Assembly: GCF_001648595.1 (NCBI RefSeq)
Contig: NZ_LBAW01000006.1
Location: forward strand, 186,001 to 250,000
Length of the DNA stretch: 64,000 bases
Origin: Legionella bozemanae
Lineage (GTDB): Bacteria; Pseudomonadota; Gammaproteobacteria; Legionellales; Legionellaceae
Reading direction: 5' to 3'
Below are positions 44,711 to 52,620 of this stretch, piece after piece. The position numbers and the translations under genes were made by a program. Positions within the stretch are counted from its first letter, which is position 1. Each line of letters begins with the position of its first letter. Under the pieces are notes generated by a model. It did not search any database. It had not been told where the DNA came from and saw nothing but the letters and a program-made list of their open reading frames with translations.

Positions 44711-46069
44711 ATGAAGCATTCTTGGTTTAAAACTGTGTTTCCTATCGCTGCGATTTTTTCCTTTCGCATGCTCGGTTTGTTTTTACTCATACCTGTATTT
44801 AGCATTTATGCAGAAAATTTGCAGGGTGCCTCTCCTGCTTTGGTGGGTCTTGCTCTAGGAATTTATGGTCTTGCGCAAGGTCTTCTCCAAATGCCCTTTG
44901 GCATGCTTTCCGATAAAATAGGAAGAAAACCCATGATTACTGTGGGTCTAATCCTTTTTGCTTTTGGTAGTTTGCTGGGTGCCATTACTGATTCTATTTA
45001 TGGGATGATTCTTGCCAGAACCTTGCAAGGCACAGGTGCAATTGGTAGCGTTTTAATCGCTTTACTTTCTGATTTAACACCTGACGAACAACGTACCAAA
45101 GCAATGGCGGTCATTGGTATGACCATAGGCACATCATTTAGCTTGGCCATGGTAATTAGCCCAGCCATTACCCATCATTTTGGTCTCTCTGGTATTTTTT
45201 GCCTAACTACTTTATTAGCGATTATAGGGATAGGATTGCTGCATTTAGTAATTCCTAAACCTGTAAATGAACGCATTCACATTGATAGTGAAACAAATCC
45301 CGCTTTATTGAAACAAGTTATTTCCAATCTACAACTACAACGCCTTAATATGGGCATTTTTTGTCAGCATTTTATTCTTACAGCAACATTTTTTGCCATC
45401 CCCTACATCTTGAGAAAACAGGTGGAGCAAGGCCATTTATCACAACAATGGCATTTTTATCTGCCCCTTATGCTTATTTCATTTATACTCATGATCCCAT
45501 TTATTGTGATTGCCGAAAAGAAAAAGCGCATGAAAAGTGTTTTTATTTTATCCGTACTCACAATGGTAATAGCACAATTATTATTAGCCTATACTTTTCA
45601 AAATTGGCTTAGTCTATGCTTTCTTATGTTAATTTATTTTATTGCTTTTAATATTCTCGAAGCCGCATTACCCTCTTTGGTATCCAGACAGGCAAATCCT
45701 AACAGTAAAGGAACTGCCATGGGCGTTTATTCAACCAGTCAATTTTTAGGGCTTTTTATTGGTGGAACAATATCAGGTGTTTTGTATCAATGGAGTGGCA
45801 GCAAGGGAATTTTTATTACGAATACTGTCTTAAGTGCTTTATGGCTACTTGTTTCTTTTTCCATGAAATCAAACGCTTCTATCGCAACACTTATTTTGCC
45901 TTGTTCCTGGACTGGAAAAAAAATAAATCTCATCAATGAATTGTTACATGTGAAAGGAGTGATTGAAGTAGCATTCGCAGAAGATGAGCGGGTAATTTAT
46001 TTACGTGTGAACAGAGAGCACTATCTTGAAGGCAGTGCTGAAAAAATAATTCATAGCGGAAATCGCTAA
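44711..46069 (+). CDS. YajR-like MFS transporter with C-terminal YAM domain
   Basis: A 452-residue twelve-helix major facilitator protein. The MFS signature between helices 2 and 3 reads GMLSDKIGRKPMI. The first helix region and GTGAIGSVLIALLSDLTP fit drug-type antiporters. The C-terminal ~60 residues after the last helix (INLINELLHVKGVIEVAFAE...) match the small ferredoxin-like YAM domain unique to YajR, and the length is nearly the same as E. coli YajR (about 454). Its substrate is unknown. A cupin gene follows 16 bases downstream and ssb lies further on. The start has only a weak ribosome site. Confidence 0.82.
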   Translation: MKHSWFKTVFPIAAIFSFRMLGLFLLIPVFSIYAENLQGASPALVGLALGIYGLAQGLLQMPFGMLSDKIGRKPMITVGLILFAFGSLLGAITDSIYGMILARTLQGTGAIGSVLIALLSDLTPDEQRTKAMAVIGMTIGTSFSLAMVISPAITHHFGLSGIFCLTTLLAIIGIGLLHLVIPKPVNERIHIDSETNPALLKQVISNLQLQRLNMGIFCQHFILTATFFAIPYILRKQVEQGHLSQQWHFYLPLMLISFILMIPFIVIAEKKKRMKSVFILSVLTMVIAQLLLAYTFQNWLSLCFLMLIYFIAFNILEAALPSLVSRQANPNSKGTAMGVYSTSQFLGLFIGGTISGVLYQWSGSKGIFITNTVLSALWLLVSFSMKSNASIATLILPCSWTGKKINLINELLHVKGVIEVAFAEDERVIYLRVNREHYLEGSAEKIIHSGNR

Positions 46070-46085
46070 TCAATGGAGTGTTTAA

Positions 46086-46427
46086 ATGAAAATTTCTTTG
46101 AAGCATCAAACTACAGAACACAGTAATGCTGCATCCTGTAAAGTGACAGAGTATCATCTTAATGATCCAATGATTGATTGCGCTATAGCAAAAATATCAG
46201 GCCGATATCCTGAGACACGACGAGTAATAAATTTAGAATGTAATGAATTAGCTTATGTATTCCAGGGTGAAGGTAAAGTCGTTGTCAATCATACAGAATA
46301 TAAATTATCTGCTGGTGATGCAGTATTAATTGAAGCAGGAGAAAAATATTACTGGGAAGGAACTATGCAATTGTTTATTTCTTGTCGTCCAGCATGGAAT
46401 ATGGGGCAACACCAATTAGTTGATTAA
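46086..46427 (+). CDS. Small cupin-domain protein
   Basis: A 113-residue single-domain cupin. The two conserved strands are seen in LAYVFQGEGKVVVNHTEYKLSAGDAVLIEAGEKYYW. The usual metal-binding His residues of cupin motif 1 are not obvious, so it may bind a ligand without metal. It lies 16 bases after the YajR-like transporter gene and is probably co-transcribed; a role in sensing or handling that transporter's substrate is a guess. The ATG follows AATGGAG at a normal spacing. Confidence 0.7.
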   Translation: MKISLKHQTTEHSNAASCKVTEYHLNDPMIDCAIAKISGRYPETRRVINLECNELAYVFQGEGKVVVNHTEYKLSAGDAVLIEAGEKYYWEGTMQLFISCRPAWNMGQHQLVD

Positions 46428-46443
46428 ATTCTACATACTACTC

Positions 46444-46468
46444 GTAGCCTGGGCGAAGCCTAGGCTAC
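46444..46468. repeat. Shortened derivative of the GTAGCC inverted repeat
   Basis: GTAGCCTGGG (46444-46453) and CCTAGGCTAC (46459-46468) form a 10-bp stem with one mismatch. It equals the outer ends of the 31-bp repeats with the centre deleted. It lies between convergent genes 17 bases after the cupin stop. Confidence 0.7.
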
Positions 46469-46501
46469 TCAAGTTGATACTGTTTGCAATGCACCATTAA
46501 G

Positions 46502-47752
46502 CTACTGACGGACCAGGCGCAAATTTTTACCAGAAAATGAGCTCTTCTCTGTAGATCGGTATGGGTTAATATCCAAACCGCCTCGTCTTGTATAGCGTCC
46601 ATATACAGTCAGTTTTTCAGGCTTGCAATAGTTCATAATATCAACAAAAATGCGCTCAATACATTGTTCGTGAAACTCATTATGATTTCGATATGAAACA
46701 AGGTATTTCAATAAACCTTCTCGATTAATTTTTTTCCCTTTATAGGTGATGTGTACGCTTCCCCAATCAGGCTGGTTTGTAACCAGACAATTTGATTTCA
46801 ATAAATTGGAAAATAAGGTTTCCTCCACAATTTCATCGCTTACAGTGAGAAATGAAGGCTCAACAAGATAAACAGAACATTCTATATCAAGATTATCAAG
46901 TAACTCCCCTATTAAAGGCTGTTGTATAGCAAACTGACTGGTCGCATCCAGAAGGTGAACATGCACCCAAACTTCAGCACCAACTCGTTCTTGTAAGTCT
47001 TTTTTAATTGTATTTTCTAATTCACGAACACTTTGAATTCGAGTATTGTTGAATGAATTAAAATAAAGTTTTAATGATTTTGACTCAATCAAGTTAGGTG
47101 AACTGCAGTCATAAAACAATTCAGCAATTGCAACCATTGGTTTGCCTTTAGCATTAAGCCAGGAAACCTCATAGTGATTCCAGCAATCAAATCCATAAAA
47201 AGGCAATTGAACTGGATCAACCCCAATTTCCTGCCGCTTTCCTGCTCTCGGAATAGGATATAATCGATCTGGATTATACATTTCATCATATGCAGATTTT
47301 TTACCTAATTCGGATTGTTCCGCTTCGGATTGATATTTTTGCAATACTTGATCATTCATTGTATTTAACTCCAATATTTCTATAATTTTTGCAGTACTTT
47401 TCCAATTCACCGGTTGATTCATTTCCATTTGACTGGAAATATAAGTGAGCAATGATGCCGCTTCATTAATTCGCGCCGCTTTCTCGGTTAATTCACATGC
47501 TTGTATGCCAATAGACGTCATTACATCGAAATGCGGATTTTCCATAATTTTTTTAATCGTCGATAAAGAAAAACCTAAAAACTTTAAGGTGATAATTTGT
47601 TGTAATCGTATTAAATCCGTTTCAGAATAAAGACGATAACCGCTCATTGAGCGCTTTGTTGGTTTTAATAAGCCAATTTCATCGTAATATTGTAATGACC
47701 TTATAGTTAATGAGGTCATTTGGCTAATTTCTTTAATTTGGTAATATTTCAT
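46502..47752 (-). CDS. queF: MerR-QueF fusion: HTH regulator joined to 7-cyano-7-deazaguanine reductase
   Basis: One uninterrupted 416-codon frame. Residues 1-~140 are a MerR-family module: helix-turn-helix and wing (YYQIKEISQMTSLTIRSLQYY, then GYRLYSETDLIRLQQI) and a dimerisation helix. Residues ~145-416 are a complete bimodular QueF of the E. coli type (about 280 residues). It has catalytic Cys322 and Asp329 (NCLVTNQPDW), ESKSLKLYFNSFN, HHNEFHEQC-like NHNEFHEQC, and YTRRGGLDINPYRS. QueF reduces preQ0 to preQ1 with NADPH for queuosine in tRNA. The only Met near the junction (residue 132) lies in the MerR part, with no separate QueF start. Its own promoter has MerR-type geometry. Autoregulation by preQ0 or preQ1 is inference. 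Confidence 0.9.
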   Translation of the reverse strand: MKYYQIKEISQMTSLTIRSLQYYDEIGLLKPTKRSMSGYRLYSETDLIRLQQIITLKFLGFSLSTIKKIMENPHFDVMTSIGIQACELTEKAARINEAASLLTYISSQMEMNQPVNWKSTAKIIEILELNTMNDQVLQKYQSEAEQSELGKKSAYDEMYNPDRLYPIPRAGKRQEIGVDPVQLPFYGFDCWNHYEVSWLNAKGKPMVAIAELFYDCSSPNLIESKSLKLYFNSFNNTRIQSVRELENTIKKDLQERVGAEVWVHVHLLDATSQFAIQQPLIGELLDNLDIECSVYLVEPSFLTVSDEIVEETLFSNLLKSNCLVTNQPDWGSVHITYKGKKINREGLLKYLVSYRNHNEFHEQCIERIFVDIMNYCKPEKLTVYGRYTRRGGLDINPYRSTEKSSFSGKNLRLVRQ

Positions 47753-47773
47753 TCAACTTTCCCCTGAAAGTTG

Positions 47774-47804
47774 ATTCTAAACTATCACGTAACGTGAGAG
47801 TCAA
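47774..47804 (-). promoter_or_regulatory. MerR-type promoter with 19-bp spacer and central dyad, for the MerR-QueF gene
   Basis: On the minus strand, -35 TTGACT (47804-47799) and -10 TAGAAT (47779-47774) are separated by exactly 19 bp. Normal sigma-70 spacing is 17; 19-20 bp is typical of promoters activated by MerR proteins. The spacer holds the perfect dyad TCACGT-A-ACGTGA (47785-47797). It lies 22-52 bases before the MerR-QueF ATG. It could also serve the divergent Nudix gene. Confidence 0.8.
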
Positions 47805-47845
47805 TAGCTGAAAGCAAAAAAATGCACTATAGGGATAACAAAATC

Positions 47846-48469
47846 ATGTCTAAAAATGATCTCAGTTGGTTAAAATACATTACTGAAATTCAAGCAATCG
47901 CTCAAAATGGACTGAGCTACTCAAATAATGAATTTGATAAAGAACGTTATTTAAGGCTTCGCGAAATTGCTTCCGAATTTATGGCAAATTACTCGGATAC
48001 TCCTCTTACTGAGATAAAACAAATTTTTTCATTAGAAAAAGGATATGCTACTCCTAAGGTAGATGTCCGTGCTTTTATTCTAAAAGATAATAAAATTTTA
48101 TTGGTTAAAGAACGCTCCGATGAGCTGTGGACCTTGCCTGGTGGGTGGGCAGAAACAAATGAATCAGCATCGGAATCAGTAATTAGAGAAGCTAAGGAAG
48201 AAACTGGATTTGATGTTTCTGTAATTAGATTACTTGCATTGTGGGATAAACAAAAACATGAGCATCCGCAACAGTGGCCGCATACTTATAAATGCTTTTT
48301 TCATTGTGACATTATGTCGGGAACCGCAAAAGAAAATTTAGAAATTTCTGAAATTGATTTTTTTGATTTAACTCGCTTACCAGCACTCTCAACACCTAGA
48401 GTGACCCAAAAACAAATTATGCGTCTGTACGAACTGGTTTCCAGTTCCGATAAAACACTTTTTGATTGA
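47846..48469 (+). CDS. Nudix hydrolase with N-terminal helical domain
   Basis: A protein of about 207 residues. The Nudix box GGWAETNESASESVIREAKE and following ETGF fits GX5EX7REUXEEXGU fully. An N-terminal helical domain (WLKYITEIQAIAQNGLSYS...) is typical of the YjhB-type subgroup acting on ADP-ribose or other nucleoside diphosphate derivatives. The ATG at 47846 is preferred because GGGAT precedes it and homologues begin near this point; an ATG at 47822 would add eight residues. It is divergent from the MerR-QueF fusion across the MerR-type promoter, so co-regulation is possible. The substrate is unknown. Confidence 0.82.
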   Translation: MSKNDLSWLKYITEIQAIAQNGLSYSNNEFDKERYLRLREIASEFMANYSDTPLTEIKQIFSLEKGYATPKVDVRAFILKDNKILLVKERSDELWTLPGGWAETNESASESVIREAKEETGFDVSVIRLLALWDKQKHEHPQQWPHTYKCFFHCDIMSGTAKENLEISEIDFFDLTRLPALSTPRVTQKQIMRLYELVSSSDKTLFD

Positions 48470-48529
48470 ACAGATGCTTGACTCTTACCTTATGTCATAC
48501 ATTAGCCTTGTCACCAAGGAGGAAAAACG

Positions 48530-48909
48530 ATGAAACAATGGTATGCAAAAGAGTTTAGTCGACTGACGCAAGTTTCAGTAAGAACACTGCATCACTACGA
48601 CAAAATTGGTTTACTTAAACCCAGTTTACGTCTAAGCAATCGTTATCGTTTGTACTCCGAACAAGACTTATCAAAGCTGCAACAGATTATTGCCTTGAAA
48701 TTTTTTGGTTTTGAATTAGCGCAAATCAAACGACTACTTGCTCATAATGCAAACATGCTGGAAAATCTAGGCATGCAAGCAAAATTTCTGCAAGAAAAAG
48801 CAGAAACACTCCTGCAAGCGAAGCTAAAGTAACTATTTATGATGTCCTAATCCATGATGAGCAGGTGAGTAAAGAAGCTAAAGAATGGCTTAAAAAAATC
48901 TCGAACTAA
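48530..48909 (+). pseudogene. MerR-family regulator, internally deleted and frameshifted
   Basis: The frame 48530-48832 encodes an intact MerR DNA-binding module (YAKEFSRLTQVSVRTLHHYDKIGLLKP, RYRLYSEQDLSKLQQ) and stops at residue 100. Just after, another frame reads TIYDVLIHDEQVSKEAKEWLKKISN to a TAA at 48907-48909, which matches the C-terminal end of full-length TipA-like MerR regulators (about 330 residues). The ~200-residue effector domain between them is gone. A strong GGAGG ribosome site remains, so the DNA-binding half could still be made. Confidence 0.8.
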
Positions 48910-48920
48910 TCATCCTATTC

Positions 48921-48964
48921 AACAACGAGTATATCAAGCCAGATATGCTTGTTGTTTTTTTTCT
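48921..48964 (+). terminator. Rho-independent terminator after the broken MerR gene
   Basis: AACAACGAGTATAT (48921-48934) pairs with ATATGCTTGTTGTT (48943-48956), a 14-bp stem with two G-U pairs and an eight-base loop, followed by a run of T residues. It sits 12 bases after the remnant's last stop codon. Confidence 0.85.
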
Positions 48965-49066
48965 TTAGCAAAACGCAATTAAAAGCTCATCTTTAACTCA
49001 TCAGTGCAAGGAATATATAAATTAGGTATACTCTTTCCCTAACTTTCGCATACAGGAGATCTTAAA

Positions 49067-49543
49067 ATGGCACGTGGTATAAATAAAGTCATCTTAATTG
49101 GCAACGTGGGTATTGACCCTGATGTCCGTTACTTACCTAATGGAAATGCGGTCACTACACTATCAATTGCCACAAGTGAAGCATGGAAAGATAAAGTAAC
49201 AGGTGAGAAACAAGAACGGACTGAATGGCATCGCGTAGTATGCTTTAACCGTTTAGGTGAAATAGCTGGGGAATACGTACGCAAAGGCTCTAAACTCTAC
49301 ATTGAAGGTAGTTTAAGAACTAGAAAGTGGCAGGATCAACAAGGCCAAGATAGATACACTACTGAGATTGTAGCTAATGACATTCAAATGCTCGACAGTA
49401 AAGGAGCCGCCGCATCATCCAGCTTTGATGAGATACCACAAGCCCAATTTACACCACCAAGCAATCCCAATGCGGGAAGACAACAACCGGTGCAAGTACC
49501 ACAAGATGCTTTTGATCAATTGGATGATGATGTTCCATTTTAA
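49067..49543 (+). CDS. ssb: Single-stranded DNA-binding protein
   Basis: A 158-residue SSB that coats single-stranded DNA in replication and repair. The OB-fold N terminus starts [26 protein letters not shown] and includes [19 protein letters not shown] and [18 protein letters not shown] flexible Gln/Pro linker (about residues 115-150) leads to the acidic tip DDDVPF that docks partner proteins. A CAGGAGAT ribosome site lies eight bases before the ATG. Confidence 0.97.
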   Translation: MARGINKVILIGNVGIDPDVRYLPNGNAVTTLSIATSEAWKDKVTGEKQERTEWHRVVCFNRLGEIAGEYVRKGSKLYIEGSLRTRKWQDQQGQDRYTTEIVANDIQMLDSKGAAASSSFDEIPQAQFTPPSNPNAGRQQPVQVPQDAFDQLDDDVPF

Positions 49544-49580
49544 CTTCATTTGGATCTAAGCTGTCATATTGTCTATTGCT

Positions 49581-49598
49581 GCCCTTATCGATAAGGGC
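49581..49598 (+). terminator. Palindrome downstream of ssb
   Basis: GCCCTTATCGATAAGGGC is a perfect 18-base palindrome 37 bases after the ssb stop. It is followed by TATAATTTTC, giving only a weak T-run. It may end the ssb transcript. Confidence 0.5.
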
Positions 49599-49700
49599 GC
49601 TATAATTTTCGTTTAACAGTTTTTAAAATAACTGTAACCTGTTGCGCAGTGGAGCCGCGACGTAGAAATACTATCTCTGTTTATAATCTAAATTAAGACA

Positions 49701-50180
49701 TCAATCTTTTTTTATAAATGATATATGACCTGTTCTTTCCAGATATGCAAAAAGCACTTTATCCAAAGAAGAAGTATGTATTTGTTGACGCATTTGTTCC
49801 TCTATATCTTTTTTGGTGATATTTAAGCTTTGTAATACGTTCTTTTGAAGATGACCATTTTTTATAAGAAGATGACGTTTTCCCTTAAATATGCGTTCAA
49901 ATATTAAAGATTTTCTAGTACATATAGCTAATATTTTATGCGTCAATATCAAACCAATTAAACCAATAGTTGTAGACATCAAAGTAGCCGGGCCATTTAT
50001 TCCTCTGCTAATTAATCCACCAGAAATCACAATAATTAACAGATCAAATGAGTTGTTTAATTTAAACCGTCGATCACCAAATCGAATCAAAAGTGTACCA
50101 ATTACTAATAACAATATAGCTCTTATAAACACATAAACTAGATTTTGATCTTCATTGACTAAATAAGCATAGAAAAGCAT
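49701..50180 (-). CDS. DUF421-family membrane protein (YetF/YcaP-like)
   Basis: A 159-residue membrane protein. Three hydrophobic segments occur near residues 15-34, 45-65 and 68-88, and contain the family pattern VIGTLLIRFGDRRFKLNNSFDLLIIVISGG. A cytosolic domain follows with GKRHLLIKNGHLQKNVLQSLNITKKDIEEQMRQ. Members such as Bacillus YetF act in spore membranes, but the role in Gram-negative bacteria is unclear. It is a little shorter than many relatives. No functional partner is adjacent. Confidence 0.8.
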   Translation of the reverse strand: MLFYAYLVNEDQNLVYVFIRAILLLVIGTLLIRFGDRRFKLNNSFDLLIIVISGGLISRGINGPATLMSTTIGLIGLILTHKILAICTRKSLIFERIFKGKRHLLIKNGHLQKNVLQSLNITKKDIEEQMRQQIHTSSLDKVLFAYLERTGHISFIKKD

Positions 50181-50318
50181 CCATTATCTCCAGATCGATA
50201 AAGTTATTAATTATTTTCCATAAACAAGATTACTTTTCAAATATTAGCTTTGCCAAATTACCTTGTAAAACCTCTTAAAAGATGACCTATATATAAGCCC
50301 TGACAAGGAAATTATCAT

Positions 50319-50460
50319 TAGACCCCTTTCAAAACACTCCTGCGAAGGAGGGCTGTTTCATCGATACGATGCGCAAATCCTTATGGGACTTCGTTACACT
50401 CCAGTTCTACAGCTGTTATCACGCATTTCTTGCTTTGCAGCGAGTGACGAAAGAGGTCTA
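50319..50460. mobile_element. MITE-like element with 12-bp imperfect terminal inverted repeats
   Basis: The left end TAGACCCCTTTC (50319-50330) and the right end GAAAGAGGTCTA (50449-50460) are inverted with one mismatch. The 142-base interior is more GC-rich than its surroundings and has no coding capacity. Such short non-coding units with inverted ends are usually mobilised in trans. A duplicated target of a few bases (TA or longer) is possible but not clear. Confidence 0.6.
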
Positions 50461-50554
50461 TTATAATCATAAACCAAACTACAATTGACTTATTAACTGC
50501 TAAGAAGTAGAGGTTCTATAATACTGTCATACTAAACCATTTAAGTGAAACATA

Positions 50555-50656
50555 ATGAAATTCACTTTTCAAATCCATATCGATGAGTCAAAGTGTATTC
50601 CATATGAAAAAAGCTTGAAAAGAAACCTTAGAAAGCTATTAGTGACTTACAATTGA
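50555..50656 (+). CDS. Possible 33-residue ORF just upstream of the cupin gene
   Basis: An ATG at 50555 opens 33 codons rich in Lys, Leu and Ile, ending in TGA at 50654-50656, seven bases before the cupin ATG. The TGA lies within the TTGAGGT ribosome site of the cupin gene, a layout that would permit translational coupling. Its own ribosome site is weak. It may be a real upstream peptide or chance. Confidence 0.3.
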   Translation: MKFTFQIHIDESKCIPYEKSLKRNLRKLLVTYN

Positions 50657-50663
50657 GGTAACC

Positions 50664-51023
50664 ATGGACAAAGTTAATTTGGTTGAAAAATTTAAACTCT
50701 TTAATGAGTACTGGGCTCCACGCATTGTTGGAGAACTAAATGGTCAATATGTCAAACTTGCAAAATTCAAAGGAGAGTTTATGTGGCATAGCCATGCAAC
50801 TGAAGATGAGCTTTTTATGGTCATAAAAGGTATGCTCAAAATTGAACTTAAAGATAAAATAGTTACTTTAAAAGAAGGTGAGTTTTATATTGTACCCAAA
50901 GGCGTAGAACATAAACCTGTAGCAGATGAAGAAGTACATGTCATCTTATTAGAACCAAAATCAACAGAGCAAACAGGCGGTATCGAGAGTGATTTACTTG
51001 TGGATAAGCAACCATGGATCTAA
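50664..51023 (+). CDS. Cupin-domain protein
   Basis: A 119-residue single cupin. Motif 1 reads MWHSHATEDELFMVIKG (His, His, Glu metal ligands present) and motif 2 reads GEFYIVPKGVEHKPVA (third His). It therefore probably binds a divalent metal, unlike the cupin at 46086. It resembles small mannose-6-phosphate-isomerase-like cupins of unassigned substrate. GAGGT lies six bases before the ATG. It stands alone next to the ribosomal cluster and converges with it. Confidence 0.8.
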   Translation: MDKVNLVEKFKLFNEYWAPRIVGELNGQYVKLAKFKGEFMWHSHATEDELFMVIKGMLKIELKDKIVTLKEGEFYIVPKGVEHKPVADEEVHVILLEPKSTEQTGGIESDLLVDKQPWI

Positions 51024-51063
51024 AAAATAAATAAAACTTATCGCCATTTGCTTTGTTAAAAAC

Positions 51064-51143
51064 GTAGCCTGGGTGAAGCGCAGCGGAACTCGGGGGGATT
51101 CTCAACGCAAAACCCGAGTTCCGCTGCGCTTCACCCAGGCTAC
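51064..51143. repeat. Perfect 31-bp inverted repeat, copy 2
   Basis: The left arm 51064-51094 (starting GTAGCCTGGGTGAAGCGCAG) pairs perfectly with the right arm 51113-51143 around an 18-base loop. Compared with copy 1, base changes in one arm are matched by changes in the other, so the hairpin is maintained. It lies between the convergent cupin and rplQ genes. Confidence 0.85.
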
Positions 51144-51164
51144 AATCTAATTTTCTTCAAAACA

Positions 51165-51189
51165 AAAAACCCGCAAAATGCGGGTTTTT
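51165..51189 (-). terminator. Rho-independent terminator of the alpha ribosomal operon
   Basis: AAAAACCCGCA (51165-51175) pairs with TGCGGGTTTTT (51179-51189). Read on the minus strand, the stem is followed by a T-rich tract (TTTTTTGTTTT). It begins 18 bases after the rplQ stop, the expected end of the alpha operon. Confidence 0.9.
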
Positions 51190-51207
51190 AGATTTGAACA
51201 GCTGAAT

Positions 51208-51597
51208 TCACTCTTCAGTATCATCACTAGCAACAGGTCGATCTAATAACTCAACTATTGCCATAGGTGCATTATCGCCGTCTCTATAACCACACTTGAT
51301 AATACGTACATATCCACCAGGACGTTCAACAAAACGCGGACCTAAATCTTTAAATAATTTACCAACAGCAGATTTAGATCTTAGAATATCAAACGCATGA
51401 CGACGTGTAGCAACTGAATCAACCTTTGAAACAGTAATTAAAGGTTCAATATAACGTCGCAAATCTTTAGCTTTAGGCAAAGTTGTTTTAATCAACTCAT
51501 GCTCAATTAAAGAGCAACACATATTTGCAAACATAGCCTTTCTGTGGCTACTTGTACGGCCAAAACTTCTGCCTGAATTACGGTGACGCATAACCAA
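51208..51597 (-). CDS. rplQ: 50S ribosomal protein L17
   Basis: A 129-residue protein with the L17 N terminus [24 protein letters not shown], here preceded by two residues (MV); the ATG at 51591 gives the classic start MRHRNSG. The last gene of the alpha operon, after rpoA. The acidic C terminus ends in SDDTEE. Confidence 0.96.
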   Translation of the reverse strand: MVMRHRNSGRSFGRTSSHRKAMFANMCCSLIEHELIKTTLPKAKDLRRYIEPLITVSKVDSVATRRHAFDILRSKSAVGKLFKDLGPRFVERPGGYVRIIKCGYRDGDNAPMAIVELLDRPVASDDTEE

Positions 51598-51609
51598 AAC
51601 TCCTAAACT

Positions 51610-52602
51610 TTATTCGCCAAGATTTGCTGGCGGCCAATTCTCAAGTTTCATACCAAGCGATAATGAACGTGAAGCTAAAACATCCTTAATCTCAGTTAAA
51701 GATTTCTTACCTAGATTAGGAGTTTTTAAGAGTTCATTTTCAGTTCTTTGTACTAAATCGCCGATATAATGAATATTTTCTGCTTTCAAGCAATTTGCAG
51801 ATCGAACAGTTAACTCTAAATCATCAACAGAGCGTAATAGAATAGGATCAAAATCATTGCGTTCTTTATTATCAGACCGAGACTCTTCAAATTTCATGTC
51901 AACAAAAGCATGAAGTTGTCTTTGAAGAATACTAGCAGAGATCCGTATTGATTCTTCAGCATCAATAGTTCCATTAGTTTCTAACTCAATAGTTAACTTG
52001 TCGAGGTCAGTACGGTTTTCTACACGAGCACTATCAACATAGTAAGCCACTTTCTTAACTGGAGAGAAACTATTATCAATTTTAAGCTTCCCAACAGATT
52101 TTCTTTCTACTTCATCATCGAAATGTCTAATAAATGAATCAGTACTGTGGAAACCAATTCCTCGCTCAACTTTCAAAGTCATATTCAATTTGCCTTTTTC
52201 ATTCAAATTAGCAATGACCAGCTCTGGATTAATTATTTCTAATCCATGAGTCAGCTGAATGTCTCCAGCAGTAACTTGACAAGGACCTTGTTTGTTCAAT
52301 GTTACAGTGGCGTCTTCACCAACTGACATTTTTATTGCAACTAACTTCAGGTTCAGTAATATATCAACAACATCTTCCTGCACGCCTTCAATTGTGCTGT
52401 ACTCATGCAGAACACCGTCAATTGAAGCTTCAGTAATTGCACTTCCAGGCATTGATGATAACAAAATACGTCTCAAAGCATTGCCGAGAGTATGACCAAA
52501 GCCACGCTCCAAAGGCTCTAAAACTATTCTAGCTTTATAGGGCGATTCTGCCTGGACCTTAAGAACATTAGGTGTCAACATTTCATTGATTTCAGTATAC
52601 AT
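51610..52602 (-). CDS. rpoA: RNA polymerase alpha subunit
   Basis: A 330-residue protein that nucleates RNA polymerase assembly and binds UP elements and activators. The N-terminal domain includes [24 protein letters not shown]. The C-terminal domain starts near residue 245 and contains [20 protein letters not shown] and [19 protein letters not shown]. Length and order (rpsD, rpoA, rplQ) are standard. The rpsD stop is 18 bases upstream. Confidence 0.98.
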   Translation of the reverse strand: MYTEINEMLTPNVLKVQAESPYKARIVLEPLERGFGHTLGNALRRILLSSMPGSAITEASIDGVLHEYSTIEGVQEDVVDILLNLKLVAIKMSVGEDATVTLNKQGPCQVTAGDIQLTHGLEIINPELVIANLNEKGKLNMTLKVERGIGFHSTDSFIRHFDDEVERKSVGKLKIDNSFSPVKKVAYYVDSARVENRTDLDKLTIELETNGTIDAEESIRISASILQRQLHAFVDMKFEESRSDNKERNDFDPILLRSVDDLELTVRSANCLKAENIHYIGDLVQRTENELLKTPNLGKKSLTEIKDVLASRSLSLGMKLENWPPANLGE

Positions 52603-52620
52603 TCAGCTATTTCTCCGAGC

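Larger units (their letters stand above)
50181..50663. other. 483-base spacer with a MITE-like element
   Basis: The central part (50319-50460) is a 142-base element with inverted ends, listed separately. To its right a short open frame occurs (50555-50656). The left part (50181-50318) is AT-rich and holds the presumed promoter of the DUF421 gene. Confidence 0.45.
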
